Assembly: GCA_039720395.1 (NCBI GenBank)
Contig: CM077832.1
Location: 19,191,850 to 19,255,849, forward strand
Origin: Liquidambar formosana
Taxonomy: Eukaryota > Streptophyta > Magnoliopsida > Saxifragales > Altingiaceae
Length of the DNA stretch: 64,000 nucleotides
Reading direction: 5' to 3'
Positions 44,682 to 56,599 of this stretch are shown here, piece by piece. The first letter of the stretch is position 1; each line of letters starts with the position of its first letter. A program made the position numbers and the translations under genes. Under the pieces are notes generated by a model that was not told the DNA's origin, did no database searches, and was given only the letters and a program-made list of their open reading frames with translations.

Positions 44682-44812
44682 AGGTGAGGACATGTTGATA
44701 TAAGTTATATTAGCACTATGCATTGACCCAATATACCTGTAACCTAGCAATGCATGAAGTACAACCCCCAATTTGGATATTGATAGAACTTATAGGAACA
44801 CGTCCTCACCTG
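44682..44812. mobile_element. MITE, 'AGGTGAGGACATG' family, best copy
   Basis: The left end AGGTGAGGACATGTTGATAT and the complement of the right end (AGGTGAGGACGTGTTCCTAT) pair over about 28 bases. The inner part, ACTATGCATTGACCC and GCAATGCATGAAGTACAACC, is shared with the other copies. Confidence 0.75.
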
Positions 44813-45149
44813 ACCAACACTATATATATATATGTATGGATTTGTATTACATACATATTGACATGATCAAGGTTGTGTAAGACCTAACTGCAACTAGTGT
44901 AGTCAAGTCATAAGCGAGTTAATAGTCAAAATCCCTCAGACCAGGGGTCAGCACTGAACTGGCATCTTCCTGCATTGGTTATTGATAATTTGAGTGGTCA
45001 TTTAGAACAGAGGTGCATCAGCGTGGTCTGTTTGCTGATGACTAAGTTGTAATTAACAAGGCTAGATAGTGTATTTTGTTAAATTTATAGTAAAATCAGG
45101 GTCTACTTGAGATTGATGGCAATTGAGTACCCAAGAGTGACCATTTGAT

Positions 45150-45985
45150 TTTCTTGATTTGATCATCCATATGGATGGAAAGATTGGAGATGAAGTTTCC
45201 CATAGAGCTGGAGTTGGAGTAGGATGACGAATTGTTTAGGTGCTTGAAGTGACATGATTGGTACACTAATCAAATTGGACAGAGATTTTCACAAGATGGC
45301 CATGATACCTGCCTTGCTATTGAAGCTTTTGCATCTGTGAACCAAAAATAAAAATAAAAAAGGCTTTTGCAGCTATGGGACATGACCAGTTGGATGGACA
45401 TAGTCGAGGTAAGGATGTCGAAGTAGATGAGTGGAAAGACTAGAAAAGAATAGATTGACAAGTGGTTGCATTCATGAGAACTTTGGTTTAACACTCATAT
45501 GAATAACTGACTGTGATGGTTTGGTTTCCTTCTTTCCTCCAACAATGATGGAGGGTTGGAGTAGTTCTAAGTGATGTAATTCGAATTACAGGGTCTACAA
45601 GGAGTAAGGTTTAAAAGACTGTTAAGGAAAAGATAAAGAACTAGAGGAAATTTGATTTAATCAAAGATTTGACCATAGATAAAGTGGAATGGAGAAATGG
45701 CATTAATGGAGCCAACCACAAATACTTGGGATAAACCTTCATTCTTATTTATGATTGAGGGTTGGAGTAGTTCTAAGTGATGTAATTCGAATTACAGGGT
45801 CCACAAGGAGTAAGGTTTAAAAGACTGTTAAGGAAAAGATAAAGAACTAGAGGAACTTTGATTTAATTGAAGATCTGACCGTAGATAAAGTGGAATGGAG
45901 AAATGGCATTAATGGAGCCAACCCCAAATACTTGGGATAAAGCTTCATTCTTATTTAATCGAGTTGAACTGTTGTTGTTAAGTTA
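45150..45985 (+). mobile_element. RTE-type LINE 3' relic
   Basis: The end of an RTE-type reverse transcriptase can be glimpsed: a KVEWRNGINGANPKYLG-type block followed by TTGGGATAAAGCTTCATTC and a short GTTGTTGTT tail (about 45971-45979), the usual finish of plant RTE LINEs. The protein is full of stops. A 206-bp piece of it is duplicated in tandem (45551-45957). Confidence 0.45.
45551..45957 (+). repeat. 206-bp tandem duplication, two copies
   Basis: 45551-45756 and 45757-45957 both start GAGGGTTGGAGTAGTTCTAA and both contain AATTCGAATTACAGGGTC and GGCATTAATGGAGCCAACC. They differ at only a few bases, so the duplication is recent compared with the relic itself. Confidence 0.92.
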
Positions 45986-46619
45986 CTAACTAATCTTTCA
46001 TATTGAATCATATACTCTAAGTGCAGAAAAATGTTTCTCATTCCTTAAGATTACACATTTTGGAGTAAGGAGAATTTGTCTCTTTACTAAGAGCTCATTC
46101 CTCTCGTTGGAAAATTTGTTTTTGAAGGAACTTGGAAACCGATTCTCTCTTTTAATAATGAACAATGGCTGCCTTAGTTGTGTGATTGAGAGGATATGGC
46201 CTTTGATAGAATGAAATTGTGAATCTAGTCTCATTAAATCCCAATTTGGTTTGAAAAAGTTTGGACAACTGTGATTTGGGGTACCGATATCCTCTTAATA
46301 GTATTTTGCTTTAATGCGTATTTAGCAGTCCATTATTTGTCTGTTAATTCTCTAAGGCTACAGAGTAGGGACTGCTAATCATTAGGATCTTCAATAGGCA
46401 GAGTGGAAACTGTAGCTAATAATACATATAATGTTTATATTTAGTTTGTAGTACATATTCTCAGTGTGCCAATCTTTCATTTTCTACTTGTACTATTTTC
46501 TCACCTCTTGAATATTCTTCTAATTGGTGCCAGTATATATGGCATGCTCTTATGAATATGAAATAAGAACAGGTGAATTTTATTATTATTTTTTTGGTAT
46601 TCATCAATAAGCAAATAAA

Positions 46620-47060
46620 AATATTAAATTTTATGCATATTATAAACTAAATTTTACAAAGCTATCTAATTCTTCTTCTATGTCTTCTTCTTCTTCTTCT
46701 TTTTTCTTGAGTCGTTACCATGAAATGTTTGAACTCGTGTTGGCAGCTACATTTGCAGTCTATTTCCAAATAAGTCAATCTTTTTCATGGAAACATATAC
46801 CAGTGAGCCATAATTCAATTATTTTGTCTTGTTTCCTTTAGATTTACTTATCTTAAACTGAACTTTTGATGGCCTCTGAAGACATATTTAGTAGAAGCCC
46901 CTCATTTAGCCAAGAAGTCCGCATTCTCATTACAAGATCTCAAAATCCATGTTGCATCGACCTCAAGCTTCGTGAATTAATCTAGAGTCTCCCTCATCAA
47001 AAAAGCATAACGCCAATAGCCTATAGACATCTCATTTCTGATGTATCTTGGCCTTGCAAT
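46620..47060 (-). pseudogene. Weak LINE RNase H remnant
   Basis: The minus-strand reading LEVDATWILRSCNENADFLA with a following K-stop-GAST resembles the end of the RNase H domain in plant LINEs (a DFLAKEGA-like motif). A TTC repeat (46671-46700) lies beyond. Little else supports it. Confidence 0.3.
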
Positions 47061-48479
47061 ATTTTGTTGTGCCTGCATTGGCTATCAAATTGGGGAATTT
47101 TTGTCCCCATGGAAGTTCTGTGACATAATCATGGGGGCTTACTTGTCCTAAATTGGTGCCATTTGGTTTTACAAATTTGCTACTGGTTTGGGATTCAGTG
47201 AAGAAAAACAGTGACAGTGAAGGATTGATCAGCTGGTCTAGTTTTGGAGAAATTGTATGATGAATAGCTGTTCACCTTGAAATTAAATTATTGTGTGTAT
47301 GGAAAGAAGAGGTTTTGAAGAAATTGTTTTGATTAATAGCTAATGCAACTAGAAAATTATCGTAGATATGGAAAAAAAAGATCGGAGGATATCCTAGCTT
47401 AATGTATAATAAGAGAGGTAGAATAAGAGAATATGTTTCATTTTTAACTCAGTAAATCAGACTAGGCAAAAATGTGAATTCACCATTGGCATAGTACGTA
47501 GTAGAGGTATGTTAAGTGCAGGTGTTTTGTTTTTACTATTTAGATTAAAATAAGTATATAACTTGTGTCTTTGACAAAAAAATTCAATTTGACTATCTCA
47601 TATTTTTTTTTTCTTTTCATTTTCCAGATTGTAGTGACATTCTTTTTCAACTGTTCAAATGACTTGATAGAATGTGCTTCCAACTTCTGATTTGGTCACC
47701 AACTGAAAGGTTGGGACTTTGAGTAGCATAGTAGATAAAGCCTCTTTGTGTTTTCTCATGGTAAATGATGAAATTTATATCTTAATTTTCTCACTTTTGG
47801 ATAAAGGACTAGTTTTGGTCCCTTTCAGAGGTTTTTCAGTGCAGATATATTAACTATTGCTTTCAGTGGAGGTGCTCAGTGTCTTAAAGCTTAAAGTGAA
47901 CCACTTGCAATGCACATGTTTAATGCCTTGAAGGTCTTCTTTATGTTTGGGCTGTTTGTGTCAGACATTAACCATAACGTGTGAGACTATATGATACACA
48001 TTTAAAGTGTTGAACATGCCCACAACGAAAAGCAATAGGAGTGTCCTTTTATATACATCATTCATTTTTTAAAATAATTTATTTTGGGTTAAGATGCTTG
48101 TTATATATATATGATGTCGAAGGTTAGGCTTTTTGAAATATGAGATGCAAGAAAATCAAGCATGATTTTGTTCGGCTTGTTTCTGAATTTTTCTTTATAG
48201 TGCACAATTTGTTTTTCATAAATTTTCAAGCAATTTACTACCATGTTGGAGGTCACAAGAAGTTCCAAGTTTCAATAAGTTCCATGGTCGCATAATTCTT
48301 TATGTTTCTTTCATTGAATGAAAATCCAATGTGATGCACTTAATTTTCATTGTTTCTGACACATGCAGGAGAACAACATTTAGCTTCCAAGTATTAATTG
48401 TGAGTTGGACCAGCTCAATTTGGTTGTTGCTTATCCAGAATTAGTAAACTAGCTCTTCACTTTACCGATCAACTAAATC

Positions 48480-49265
48480 ATGAAATCACCAAACTTTGAC
48501 CTCGAAGTGGAGGCCACCTCAGAAAATGATTCTGATGTTAGCAGCCAAGTTGCTTCCAATATATCAATCCAAGAAACGTCTGCGGCTCCCTCCAATGACA
48601 GCCTCACCAACTCTTCCCACCTTTCAAACCCCACAGCACCTCAATTTGATTCAGGATTAGTTTCCCTTGACTTGACTCTCAATTTCATCTCTACTAAGGA
48701 TGAGTTAGGAGGAAGGGACTCGGTAGGACTCTCACTTTCAAGCACAAGTGAGAGTAGCAATGAACCTGTATCCCGTACTACAGCAGCAGCCATGCAGCGA
48801 GTTTTTTCTTGCAATTACTGTCAGCGCAAATTCTTCAGCTCACAGGCTCTTGGTGGCCATCAGAATGCACATAAGAGAGAAAGAACGCTTGCAAAGAGGG
48901 CTATGCGAATGGGTATTTTCTCGGAGAGGTATGCCAGCCTGGCATCTCTGCCACTCCATGGCTCTTCATTCACGTCACTGGGGATCAAAGCACACTCTTC
49001 AGTGCACCAGAACTTTGTGCCACCAGTGAGACCACCTGAGTTTAGAAACAGTGCAAAGTTTGAACATGGGTATCTAGGTATGCCGATTTTCATTGAGGAT
49101 GATGATGCAGAGCTGTTATGGCCAGGTAGTTTCCGTCAGGTGGCTGAGACAGATAGCGCTCATCCGGGTTTTGTACTGGCAGGTAGTTCGAATATGAATT
49201 TTTTAGAGGTGACTCCTGCGGTGGACATAGATAATTCTACACCGGATCTCACTCTGAAGCTTTGA
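48480..49265 (+). CDS. C2H2 zinc-finger repressor with two EAR motifs (plant ZFP1/3/4-like)
   Basis: A 261-aa nuclear transcription regulator, complete and in one exon. One C2H2 finger spans residues 109-131 ([20 protein letters not shown]...H) with zinc ligands C111, C114, H127 and H131 and the plant-specific QALGGH signature (122-127) that contacts DNA. LDLTLNF (63-69) and the final DLTLKL (256-261) are EAR-type repression motifs, which in this family recruit TOPLESS-type corepressors. Basic residues after the finger ([12 protein letters not shown]) can serve as a nuclear signal. Ser/Thr-rich and acidic stretches fill the rest. One finger plus N- and C-terminal EAR motifs is the arrangement of the small Arabidopsis ZFP group. 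The start is the first ATG of the open frame, about 110 bases after the probable acceptor at 48368, and no longer frame exists upstream. Exact orthologue not decided. The 93-aa frame at 48748 and the 77-aa minus frame are shadows. Confidence 0.95.
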   Translation: MKSPNFDLEVEATSENDSDVSSQVASNISIQETSAAPSNDSLTNSSHLSNPTAPQFDSGLVSLDLTLNFISTKDELGGRDSVGLSLSSTSESSNEPVSRTTAAAMQRVFSCNYCQRKFFSSQALGGHQNAHKRERTLAKRAMRMGIFSERYASLASLPLHGSSFTSLGIKAHSSVHQNFVPPVRPPEFRNSAKFEHGYLGMPIFIEDDDAELLWPGSFRQVAETDSAHPGFVLAGSSNMNFLEVTPAVDIDNSTPDLTLKL

Positions 49266-49620
49266 GATTTTTTTTTTTTTCCCTCTTTTTTTGGACAACT
49301 GGCTTCATTACTCTGTTATGTCATTCTCTTTGTACAGTGAGTTATGCATGGGCCATGGACGTGAGCTTCTGCTCTTACACCTTTATTTTTATTTTTTCCC
49401 TTCATTTCAGTATTTGACTATGTATGTTTGTCGGTGTATAATAGCTTTGCGAGAATTATTTTGGAGCTCCTGTGCTTGTTAGGTATATTCCATGCTGTTT
49501 GGTATGCAGTTGTTATTCTGAGCTGCTTATTGGATGTTTGATCATATGTACTTTCGTTACTTCCATTACCTGACATTGGGGCATGGTTGCTATTCAAGTT
49601 CATCACAATCAGTTGAACTA
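49266..49620 (+). other. 3' UTR region of the zinc-finger gene
   Basis: T-rich DNA after the TGA with TTTATTTTTATTTTTTCCC and TGTTTGTCGGTGTATAAT. No canonical AATAAA is seen, which is usual in plants. The end is uncertain. Confidence 0.4.
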
Positions 49621-49930
49621 GCTAGCAAATGACTCGTCGAATACACAAGGGGAGCTTTAATTACCATTTAATTCTTGTTTGAAAGGGTGGCCATTTTTAA
49701 TTGGGTAGGAGAACCATTGATTTGGTAGGATCTGGGTATGCCACTTGGGAACTATGAAAGTACTTACCTTCAAATGTTGATGTTGTGACATTGAGTTGAA
49801 CAATCTGTAGTTCAATAGCAACTTTGAACACAACTACTCTCGGCTTTGACATATAGCTCATTGGAAGAAATTGATATATATATATATATATAAGATGCGA
49901 TCAGGTAAGAACATGTTGATGATAGGCTTT
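49621..49930. other. No gene recognised; TA repeat and a MITE scrap
   Basis: A TA repeat lies at about 49874-49892. GATCAGGTAAGAACATGTTGAT (about 49899) is the left end of the 'AGGTGAGGACATG' MITE family, cut short. Confidence 0.45.
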
Positions 49931-50102
49931 TAGAAGATGCAAAATGGTAGGCATTTTGTGCACACCCTAGGTGGGCAGGTGGGCTGTTGGGATCCCTAAA
50001 TTTGACATTAAACAAAAGCGGTAGGTTTAGAAGATGCAAATGGTGGGTGGACAAACACTAGTTTTTGCACACACACACCCCAGGTGGGTTGTTGGGGATC
50101 CT
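49931..50102 (+). repeat. Short direct repeat, two copies
   Basis: TTAGAAGATGCAAA, GGTGGG and GCTGTTGGGATCC (49930-49993) recur in TTTAGAAGATGCAAATGG through GTTGTTGGGGATCC (50027-50102), about 97 bases apart. Confidence 0.7.
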
Positions 50103-50382
50103 GACTTCGATATTTGGAAAGAAGTGCAAGTGATATATAGGATGTTCGATCTTATTTGTATTTTTGAATGTATTGTACTGTAGAAATTGCACACTCAAAT
50201 TCCTTCGATCTCTACAGCTGAGTAACAAAATGAGTTTATTTCCTTAGCTTGCACATAGAGGATGAGCTTTACTATTTCATGGGAAGATGTCCCTTAATTT
50301 TCTTGTCTGCCATATGTGGTGATGGCTCCAATTTTCTGTGATGGCAACCGTTCAAAATTGAAAATTGTTTGAATTTTTTGTG

Positions 50383-51286
50383 GGGAGGCGTTATTGCCAG
50401 AGTTGAAAACTCTGCATCAACGGCTTTTATTGCCATCGGACAAAATTGCCCCTATTGGTTGAAATATTGAAAGAAGACGCAGGAGAGAGAAAACATCACA
50501 AAAAGAAGAAGCAGAGATGATAGAAAATTTAAGAGATTTTTATCGGTTCAAAGAAAAAGAAAGAGGAGATAGAAGAGGTAGTAGAGAGAAGAGTGAGGGT
50601 CCTGTGATAGCGGTGGTGGCACTCCAGCGAAGTCAGAAGAGAGAATAGATTCGGATCAGAGAGAAAGAATAGATGAACCAGAAGGGGAAAGAGAAAAGAG
50701 TTTAGCACTCTGATTGCTTGTGGGTAAGGGAGAAATAAAAGAGAGAAGAGGAAATAGGAGAAGGAAGGTGAGGGAAAGGGGATGGTGATGGCCTATGGGG
50801 GTTACTGTGTCAGGTTCCGGAGTGAAAGGAGTCAGATTTTCTTTTCTTTTTTTTTTTTAAATTTTTTGCTTCTCTGCAATTCCAGCCATACAATCCGGCC
50901 ATTCTATCTAGGGATATCATCTCTTAATCCTCTCCGAAGAAAGTTACAGGGAACAAATCTTCTCTTGTTTGCTCTACTTCTTACCCGTCCCTATCCTCAT
51001 TCTTCGGCTTCAATGAAAGGGGAATTGATTGTCAGATCACAATCCTTGTTGCAAAGATGAAATAAAACAGGGACAATGTTTGATGTAATGAAAACTTGTA
51101 GAACAGGTGGAGGTAGAGAGGAGCTTTGAGTAGAGACATATGAAAGAGAGAACAACGAAAAAAGAAGAGAGGAAAAAAAAAAAATGGAAAAAAAGAAAAG
51201 AAAGGTTAAACAAGAGGGGCAGTTTTGTCCATTTGTAAAAGAGGTCGTGGAAGCAGATATTTTATATTTGGCAATAATGGCTCCCT
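50383..51286. mobile_element. MULE-like TIR element (~0.9 kb), non-autonomous
   Basis: The left end GGGAGGCGTTATTGCCAGAG pairs with the complement of the right end (AGGGAGCCATTATTGCCAAA). Pairing recurs up to GGACAAAATTGCCCCT against GGACAAAACTGCCCCT, about 75 bases with gaps. The ACAAAANTGCCCCT phrase is common in plant MULE ends. The interior is purine-rich (50470-50780, 51060-51200) with a T-rich block; the 92-aa frame at 50782 has no recognised domain. A 9-bp duplication was not found. Confidence 0.6.
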
Positions 51287-51289
51287 ACA

Positions 51290-52370
51290 AGAAAATTTTA
51301 ATTTTTTAATTATTTTTTGCTAAGAATAATATGAGGAAGAGGAATATCATAAGACCACATATCATCATAACCGAATAAAGATGATAAAATATCAAATAAA
51401 ATCGATAGACATACCACAAGCACTAATTCATTAGTAAGAAGGAAATTTTAAACGTTTATTCCGTGATATATAAGCCCAATTCATTGCAAGGGGTAGATTA
51501 TAATGCTTAAAAGTAAAGGAGTTTGAGTGTAATTGTCAAGAAGTGGAAAGATTTAAGTGTAACCTTGTCGATCCTTAAAAATTTATTAGGGGTAAAAGTT
51601 GTCAATAATTGATTTCCTCTTATGAAAAGGGAAAATAATACTTCGCTCTTTGTGCATGAGGAACTCCATCTTCACCCCTACTTATATTTTCTCGTGTGTC
51701 ATAATTAATTAAAAACTATGGACATGTGCTTGTGGACAACTAAACACGTGGACATGAATATGTAGACATAAACATGCAGACATATGTTCATATGTAATCA
51801 CATAGAGACACATGCATGTGATTAATTTTCATATATCTTTTTTTAGAAATATAATGAAAGTTGAGTGGACATGTATCATATTTTTTTTATTTTTTATGAT
51901 CGAACCAATAACCCTAACCTCAATGTTAACAATGGGTATAAATGCTTTCCCATAAGATTCTTATGCATTGATTGAGCAATGGTTTTATTCACCCACATTT
52001 TGTATTTTAAAATGACTATTAATTTAATATTTTAAAAAATATTATAAGTTACATTTTGTCTAAGTTGTTAAGGGCCTTAAGGAAAGACAACTAAGGGAAA
52101 ACAGGATGATACCAAATAGCGATTTTCCTTCCTAGTTTCCTAAGGGCAACTGTCCCCTTTAAAAAAAAAAACACATTTTTTTTTTTTATAGAAAATCCCA
52201 TTAAATGCTTTTACATCAATATATATGTTTTGACATTCCAATTTTGCCCTCAAGTGTACAAAACATTTAAAAGATAGATAATACCCTTTCAAGGGTAAAG
52301 GACATGAAATAAAAAGAATCATTAACTTTTGAAATGTGACAATAATTTTGGGAACTGGACCCTCTGTTAT
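51290..52370. other. AT-rich DNA, no gene recognised
   Basis: ACATG-rich phrases (51715-51815) and A/T runs (about 52159-52188). No element ends found. Confidence 0.4.
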
Positions 52371-53245
52371 GGGAGCGGCTCTTCTCCATTACTCCAAAAG
52401 CATTGGATCTCCAGTGTTTAGATGGATGAAAGACACATCACTTACTTAATTGATTCAATGGTTTGACTTTCTATCTGGGATAGGCTCGTCCAAACGGGGT
52501 CATTTTAATCTTAAATTGTCTTGTTAACGGTGTGAAGCGAATCCCTTTGTTCTCATCTTCTACCTGGAGACGTTCTCTGCAACATATTCATAAAGCCACC
52601 AATATTTCTCTAAACCCTTACCCTTGAGAGCTAAGGTTATATTAATAATAATCTCAATAATCTCTGCAAATTTGCAACATTCACATACATGAACCTTCGT
52701 CAATCTATCAAGAACTAGACGAATTCGCTTAAGCCTTCAGATTACTTCAGCTTTGGGCATCGCAAGTACGTAATGTTAAATGAAGCCCCAAATCAATATT
52801 AGCAACTGAACTCAAGTGTGATCAATGCTGGGTACAAGGGTTTGACCCTAGACTAGATGATCTTATCCTCAAATCAAAATCGAACTCAATTGATTTTCTG
52901 CCCTAGTTGCCCTACAAGAGTCCGAATGGTGGCCCTAAATTGTCCTACGCTAATGGTTTTTAGATCGACAAGTCTGTGGCACCAAAACCTTTTCAATACA
53001 TACCCAATATAATTTTTTTAAGTTTTCTTATGAACTTCTAGTCTTTGTGGGTCAGTAGATTGTTGAGGAGTTTGTTCAAGTTCAAGGGCTATATTTTTTT
53101 AGGATTTGTTGTAGAGAAAGTGGGAACCTGAAGGTAGAATTAGAGAGACGGATCTGTTTAACATGATTAACGCGCAATGTGTCACTCATCCATTCACAGT
53201 ACTGGAACTCCAATATTTTTTTAGTAATGGAGAGGAGCCACTCCC
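52371..53245. mobile_element. MULE-like TIR element (875 bp), non-autonomous
   Basis: The left end GGGAGCGGCTCTTCTCCATT pairs with the complement of the right end (GGGAGTGGCTCCTCTCCATT), and pairing continues through ATTGGA, TCCAGT and GATGGATGA for about 60 bases. The flanks CTCTGTTAT (52362-52370) and CTTTGGCAT (53246-53254) agree at 6 of 9, a possible worn 9-bp duplication. No transposase is encoded. Confidence 0.7.
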
Positions 53246-53337
53246 CTTTGGCATATTATGGCAGAGAGGATCTTGCCATAGTTTTAATGACAAAGTGACA
53301 CGTAGGTTAATATTTGATCCAACGGACACAAGCTTTT

Positions 53338-54018
53338 TGTCACACCCCATTTTTTGCACCACCTTACTAGGGTTCATTATTTTATGTAGGTTTTTGCTTT
53401 GTTTCTAAGTCTAGTCACTTGCATTAGTTTTTTAAGGTCATAAGGAAAATAGATATGAATTTTTGGTTCAATTTGGAGTTGATCTTGAAGGATAATAAGA
53501 ACTTTTGTGACTTGAGGGGCATAATCAGTCTTTTAGGTCACAAATTTTTCATTTGACCTTAAAATGATCTCCAAATTATCAATTGGAGTTCATATTGATG
53601 CATATAAGGTATTTCTAGGTTCAATTTGATGAATCAATGGCTTAAAGTTAAAATGACTCAATATGGTTCAAGATAGTTAATTGACCCATTTTGGGTTAGC
53701 TCAAATTGACTCATAACTTACCAAACAATTCTTTTCAAATTGACTTTAATTAGTCATTATTTTATCTCTAAAAGTGTTTTGGAAAGTTTAATTTTGGTTT
53801 GGAAAGCATTTGGTTTGATCTTATGTGCATACCTATGCTTTGCAATGGTAGTTCATAGCGGTTAACTAGTTTTGTAAAGCCTAACTATGCATCCATGGTT
53901 AGTGGTTTTTGTCCTAAAATGTTTAAAAATGTATTCCTCATCGAAACACGGTCGTTTTGGTTTTTATTTTATCAAAATTGGAGTTAATTTTACCCCTAAA
54001 ACACTTTTAGAAGGCAAC
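53338..54018 (+). mobile_element. Gypsy-type LTR, left part (split by the copia element)
   Basis: It begins TGTCACACCCCATTTTTTGC, a usual gypsy LTR start, and continues to the GCAAC duplication at 54014-54018. The rest lies after 63796. It is the U3 part; no coding sequence. The window ends before the other LTR end. Confidence 0.65.
54014..54018. repeat. Target-site duplication GCAAC of the copia element
   Basis: GCAAC here and at 63797-63801, directly outside the TG...CA ends of the two LTRs. Confidence 0.95.
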
Positions 54019-55688
54019 TGTTGGGAATCAAACTAGAGAGGAAAAATACAAAGGCGGAATTTAAAATTTTTCCTATGATTCCCAAACCCATGAATCTTAA
54101 TTATGCTTAATACAAAAACCATAAACCCTAACTAGAAGAGGGTAGAATTACTTACAGTTGATTCAAGTCTTCTCCTTTATGCTCCAAGCTTTGTCTTCTG
54201 ATTGAGCAGTCCAAGTGTACTGCCTCCAACAGTATCCACACCTAGCTTGAGCAAGTTGTCCTTTCCTTCTTCTTCCTTAGGGTTGCTAGAGGTGGAGAAG
54301 AGGGAGAGAGAGAGAGGGAGGGCTGTGAAAATTTCGGCCAGCACTTGGGAGCCTCCAAGAGTGCATTCAAGTGATGATGTCATCACATCATAAGAGGCTT
54401 TAAATAGCCTCCAACTAGGGCCGGCCAAGGGGGGAGTTCAAACCCTAATCTAATTTGTGTAATTACTCTTAATTACACAATTAGCCCACTAGTTTGCATC
54501 AAATACAAATTAGCCCCTTAAAGAACTTTTCTTTAATCACTTATACCCTTTCTCTCATAGACAATCAAGCTCTCTTAGCATGATCAGTGTGTGACCCATT
54601 GGGTTCACATCATCAAGTAGTAGGAACAGCACAAGTTGTGCACAATGGAACACTTTCCATTAAGGGTCTAATTGAAACTCCTTTCAATTCCCTAATTGAT
54701 TATAACTCATTTATATCAATTAGGGCTTCTACTAACCATGAGTAACACCTAGCATATGGCTCATGGTGTGGTCCTTAATGAGGTGAATAGTCATTTACAA
54801 AGAACCCTTCTGTTATAGTTTACAGGTTACAATTCCATCCTTCCATCAACACAATGTCTCTAATTGAACTAATAAGACATGGAAGTCTGTCAAGTCCCTA
54901 GTTCAATTACTTTATACTCATTCATTAATATCAACTCAATGATGAACTTATGGAAACTCCTTTCCATATTCATTCTACCATGGGCCCATGGATTTAATGA
55001 GTTATATTCAATGAATGCTGTATGAGACATTCACTCTCTTTTTCCTGAGAGTGATGGATTCCTTGTTGATCACTCACATGCCTTCACACACATAGCAGTA
55101 GGGCCAATGAACACCCTTACAGACCCCTGAATAGGATCTGCACTTAGTGTTATCAAACTTCTAAAGCTACATGTATAAGACAACCATGGTGTCTCAGGTC
55201 TAAGGATTACTTGTACCACTATAACAATGAGAAACTGATTGACAGGCAGGTTAAAACTCCATTCAGTTTATCTCATATCTTTGGTCACATTCAGTGTACC
55301 TATTCTTATAATAGGCACCCACTTGTTGGTTGTAGTGTCTCCACACAAATAGCTTGAGACTAGCTATCCTCCTATAGAGTCAACCTAACAAGTGCTAGTC
55401 CTATGGTTCATTACTGTCCATCATAGTGAACCTTCAACTAGGAATGATTTAGGAGTTTAGTACAGAGATATATTTACAGTCTCAAAATCACAACCCTTTG
55501 TAATTTCATATTCTCAACTCTAACTCCATGGACATATTATGTAAATATAAATGATGCATATAAACATAATAGAATAAGCCCTTTTATTAAATCAATAATA
55601 AATGTGACATATATAAATAAAATCAATTGATTGTTCCTAATCCCTAAACAATCATCTCTATGATTGGCTCTAGGGCATAATCCTAACA
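54019..55688 (-). repeat. 3' LTR of the copia element
   Basis: 1670 bp. On the minus strand it carries a CTATTTAAAG TATA-like site (54399-54408) followed by a leader with GAGAGAGAGG complement (54299-54318). The 83-aa minus frame and 63-aa plus frame in it occur unchanged in the other LTR and cross the TATA-like site; they are not counted as genes. Confidence 0.95.
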
Positions 55689-55699
55689 ATCTCCCACTT
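55689..55699 (-). promoter_or_regulatory. Polypurine tract of the copia element
   Basis: AAGTGGGAGAT on the minus strand, directly before the 3' LTR. This is the common plant copia form. Confidence 0.88.
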
Positions 55700-56560
55700 G
55701 CACTATAGCCAATCCACCATGTATCTCATACCCATATCCTGTCGGTGGTGATCCAACACACTTGGGTTATAGCTTTAATGAAGGGGTATTCTTTATTCTC
55801 TGTTGTATTAAACTTCTATATGTATATGTCATCTCTTCCAATGATCTCTCTAATCACTTGGAATCGCCGCTTAAAGTTTGGACTTTTGATGAGACCGTGG
55901 ATCCTTGTCTTGAGCACTAGCCTTATTGTTGTCACAAAAACAATAGTAAAGGCTTCTCAATGTTAGGAACCACTCCTAGTTCTGCAATGAACTTACTCAT
56001 CCAAACATGCAGCAATGAGCTCAAATTTACAGCTCCACCATTTAAGGTGAGAACATACCTCGATGTTGATCTCCTATCATCATCGTCAGATTGAAAATCT
56101 GTATCCGTTCTACCAACCATTTCAAGTTTCTTTCTCCATAGGCAAGGGATAGGTCCTTTAGTTCTTCTCAAGAACTTAAGGATAGCCTTGACTGCTTCCC
56201 AGTGTTCCTTATCTGGGTTTGCCTGATATCTGCTTGTAACATTTACAGCAAAACTGATATCTGGTCTTTTAGTTATAGACAACTTGATTTCATGTCTGAC
56301 AGGAATTAGACTTCTCTTGAAATCATGCATTTTGAACTCTTTCAAAATCTTGTCTATGTACTTTGATTGGGAGAGACTTAGCATCCTTTAGATCTATCTC
56401 TATAGACCTCTATTCCTTGAATATAGGATGCTTCTTCCAAATCTTTTATGAAGAAACTTTGTGAAAAACCAATCTTTCACTTTTGACAACATCTCTACAT
56501 TATTCCCTAATAAGTAGAAGGTCATTCACTTATAGGACCATAAATGTGATCGTACTCCCA
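55700..56560 (-). pseudogene. Copia reverse transcriptase end and RNase H (broken)
   Basis: The minus-strand reading contains a decayed YVDD-region neighbour (GNNVEMLSKVKDWF), MLSLSQSKYIDKILKEF, RPDISFAVNVTSRYQANPD, HWEAVKAILKFLRRTKG (the usual copia RT/RNase H joint), then RNase H pieces CDNN, SHQKSK, and the tail MRYMVDWL...CKWEIV just before the purine tract. The 150-aa frame 55932-56384 is the longest open part. Stops and frame changes are many; the RT fingers and palm are missing. These enzymes copy element RNA into DNA; this copy cannot. Confidence 0.85.
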
Positions 56561-56599
56561 CTAACCCTTTGTACAATCATGGTACAATGATGGGTTCTG

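Larger units (their letters stand above)
41902..48368 (+). other. Probable long intron in the 5' UTR of the zinc-finger gene
   Basis: It runs from the donor-like GTCAGT to CTGACACATGCAG at 48368, an excellent acceptor with a T-rich tract before it. The T-rich composition (41940-43500) is intron-like. It holds several repeats: a TIR repeat (43551-43888), two MITEs (44172-44466, 44682-44812), an RTE relic with a tandem duplication (45150-45985) and a weak LINE remnant (46620-47060). No other gene is seen. Confidence 0.45.

Noticed and set aside
48748..49093. 93-aa plus and 77-aa minus frames
   Set aside because: Out-of-frame shadows of the zinc-finger coding sequence.
54177..54428. 83-aa minus frame (and 63-aa plus frame), repeated at 62285-62536
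   Set aside because: They lie inside the copia LTR and run across its TATA-like site; they are repeated only because the LTR is. No recognisable domain.
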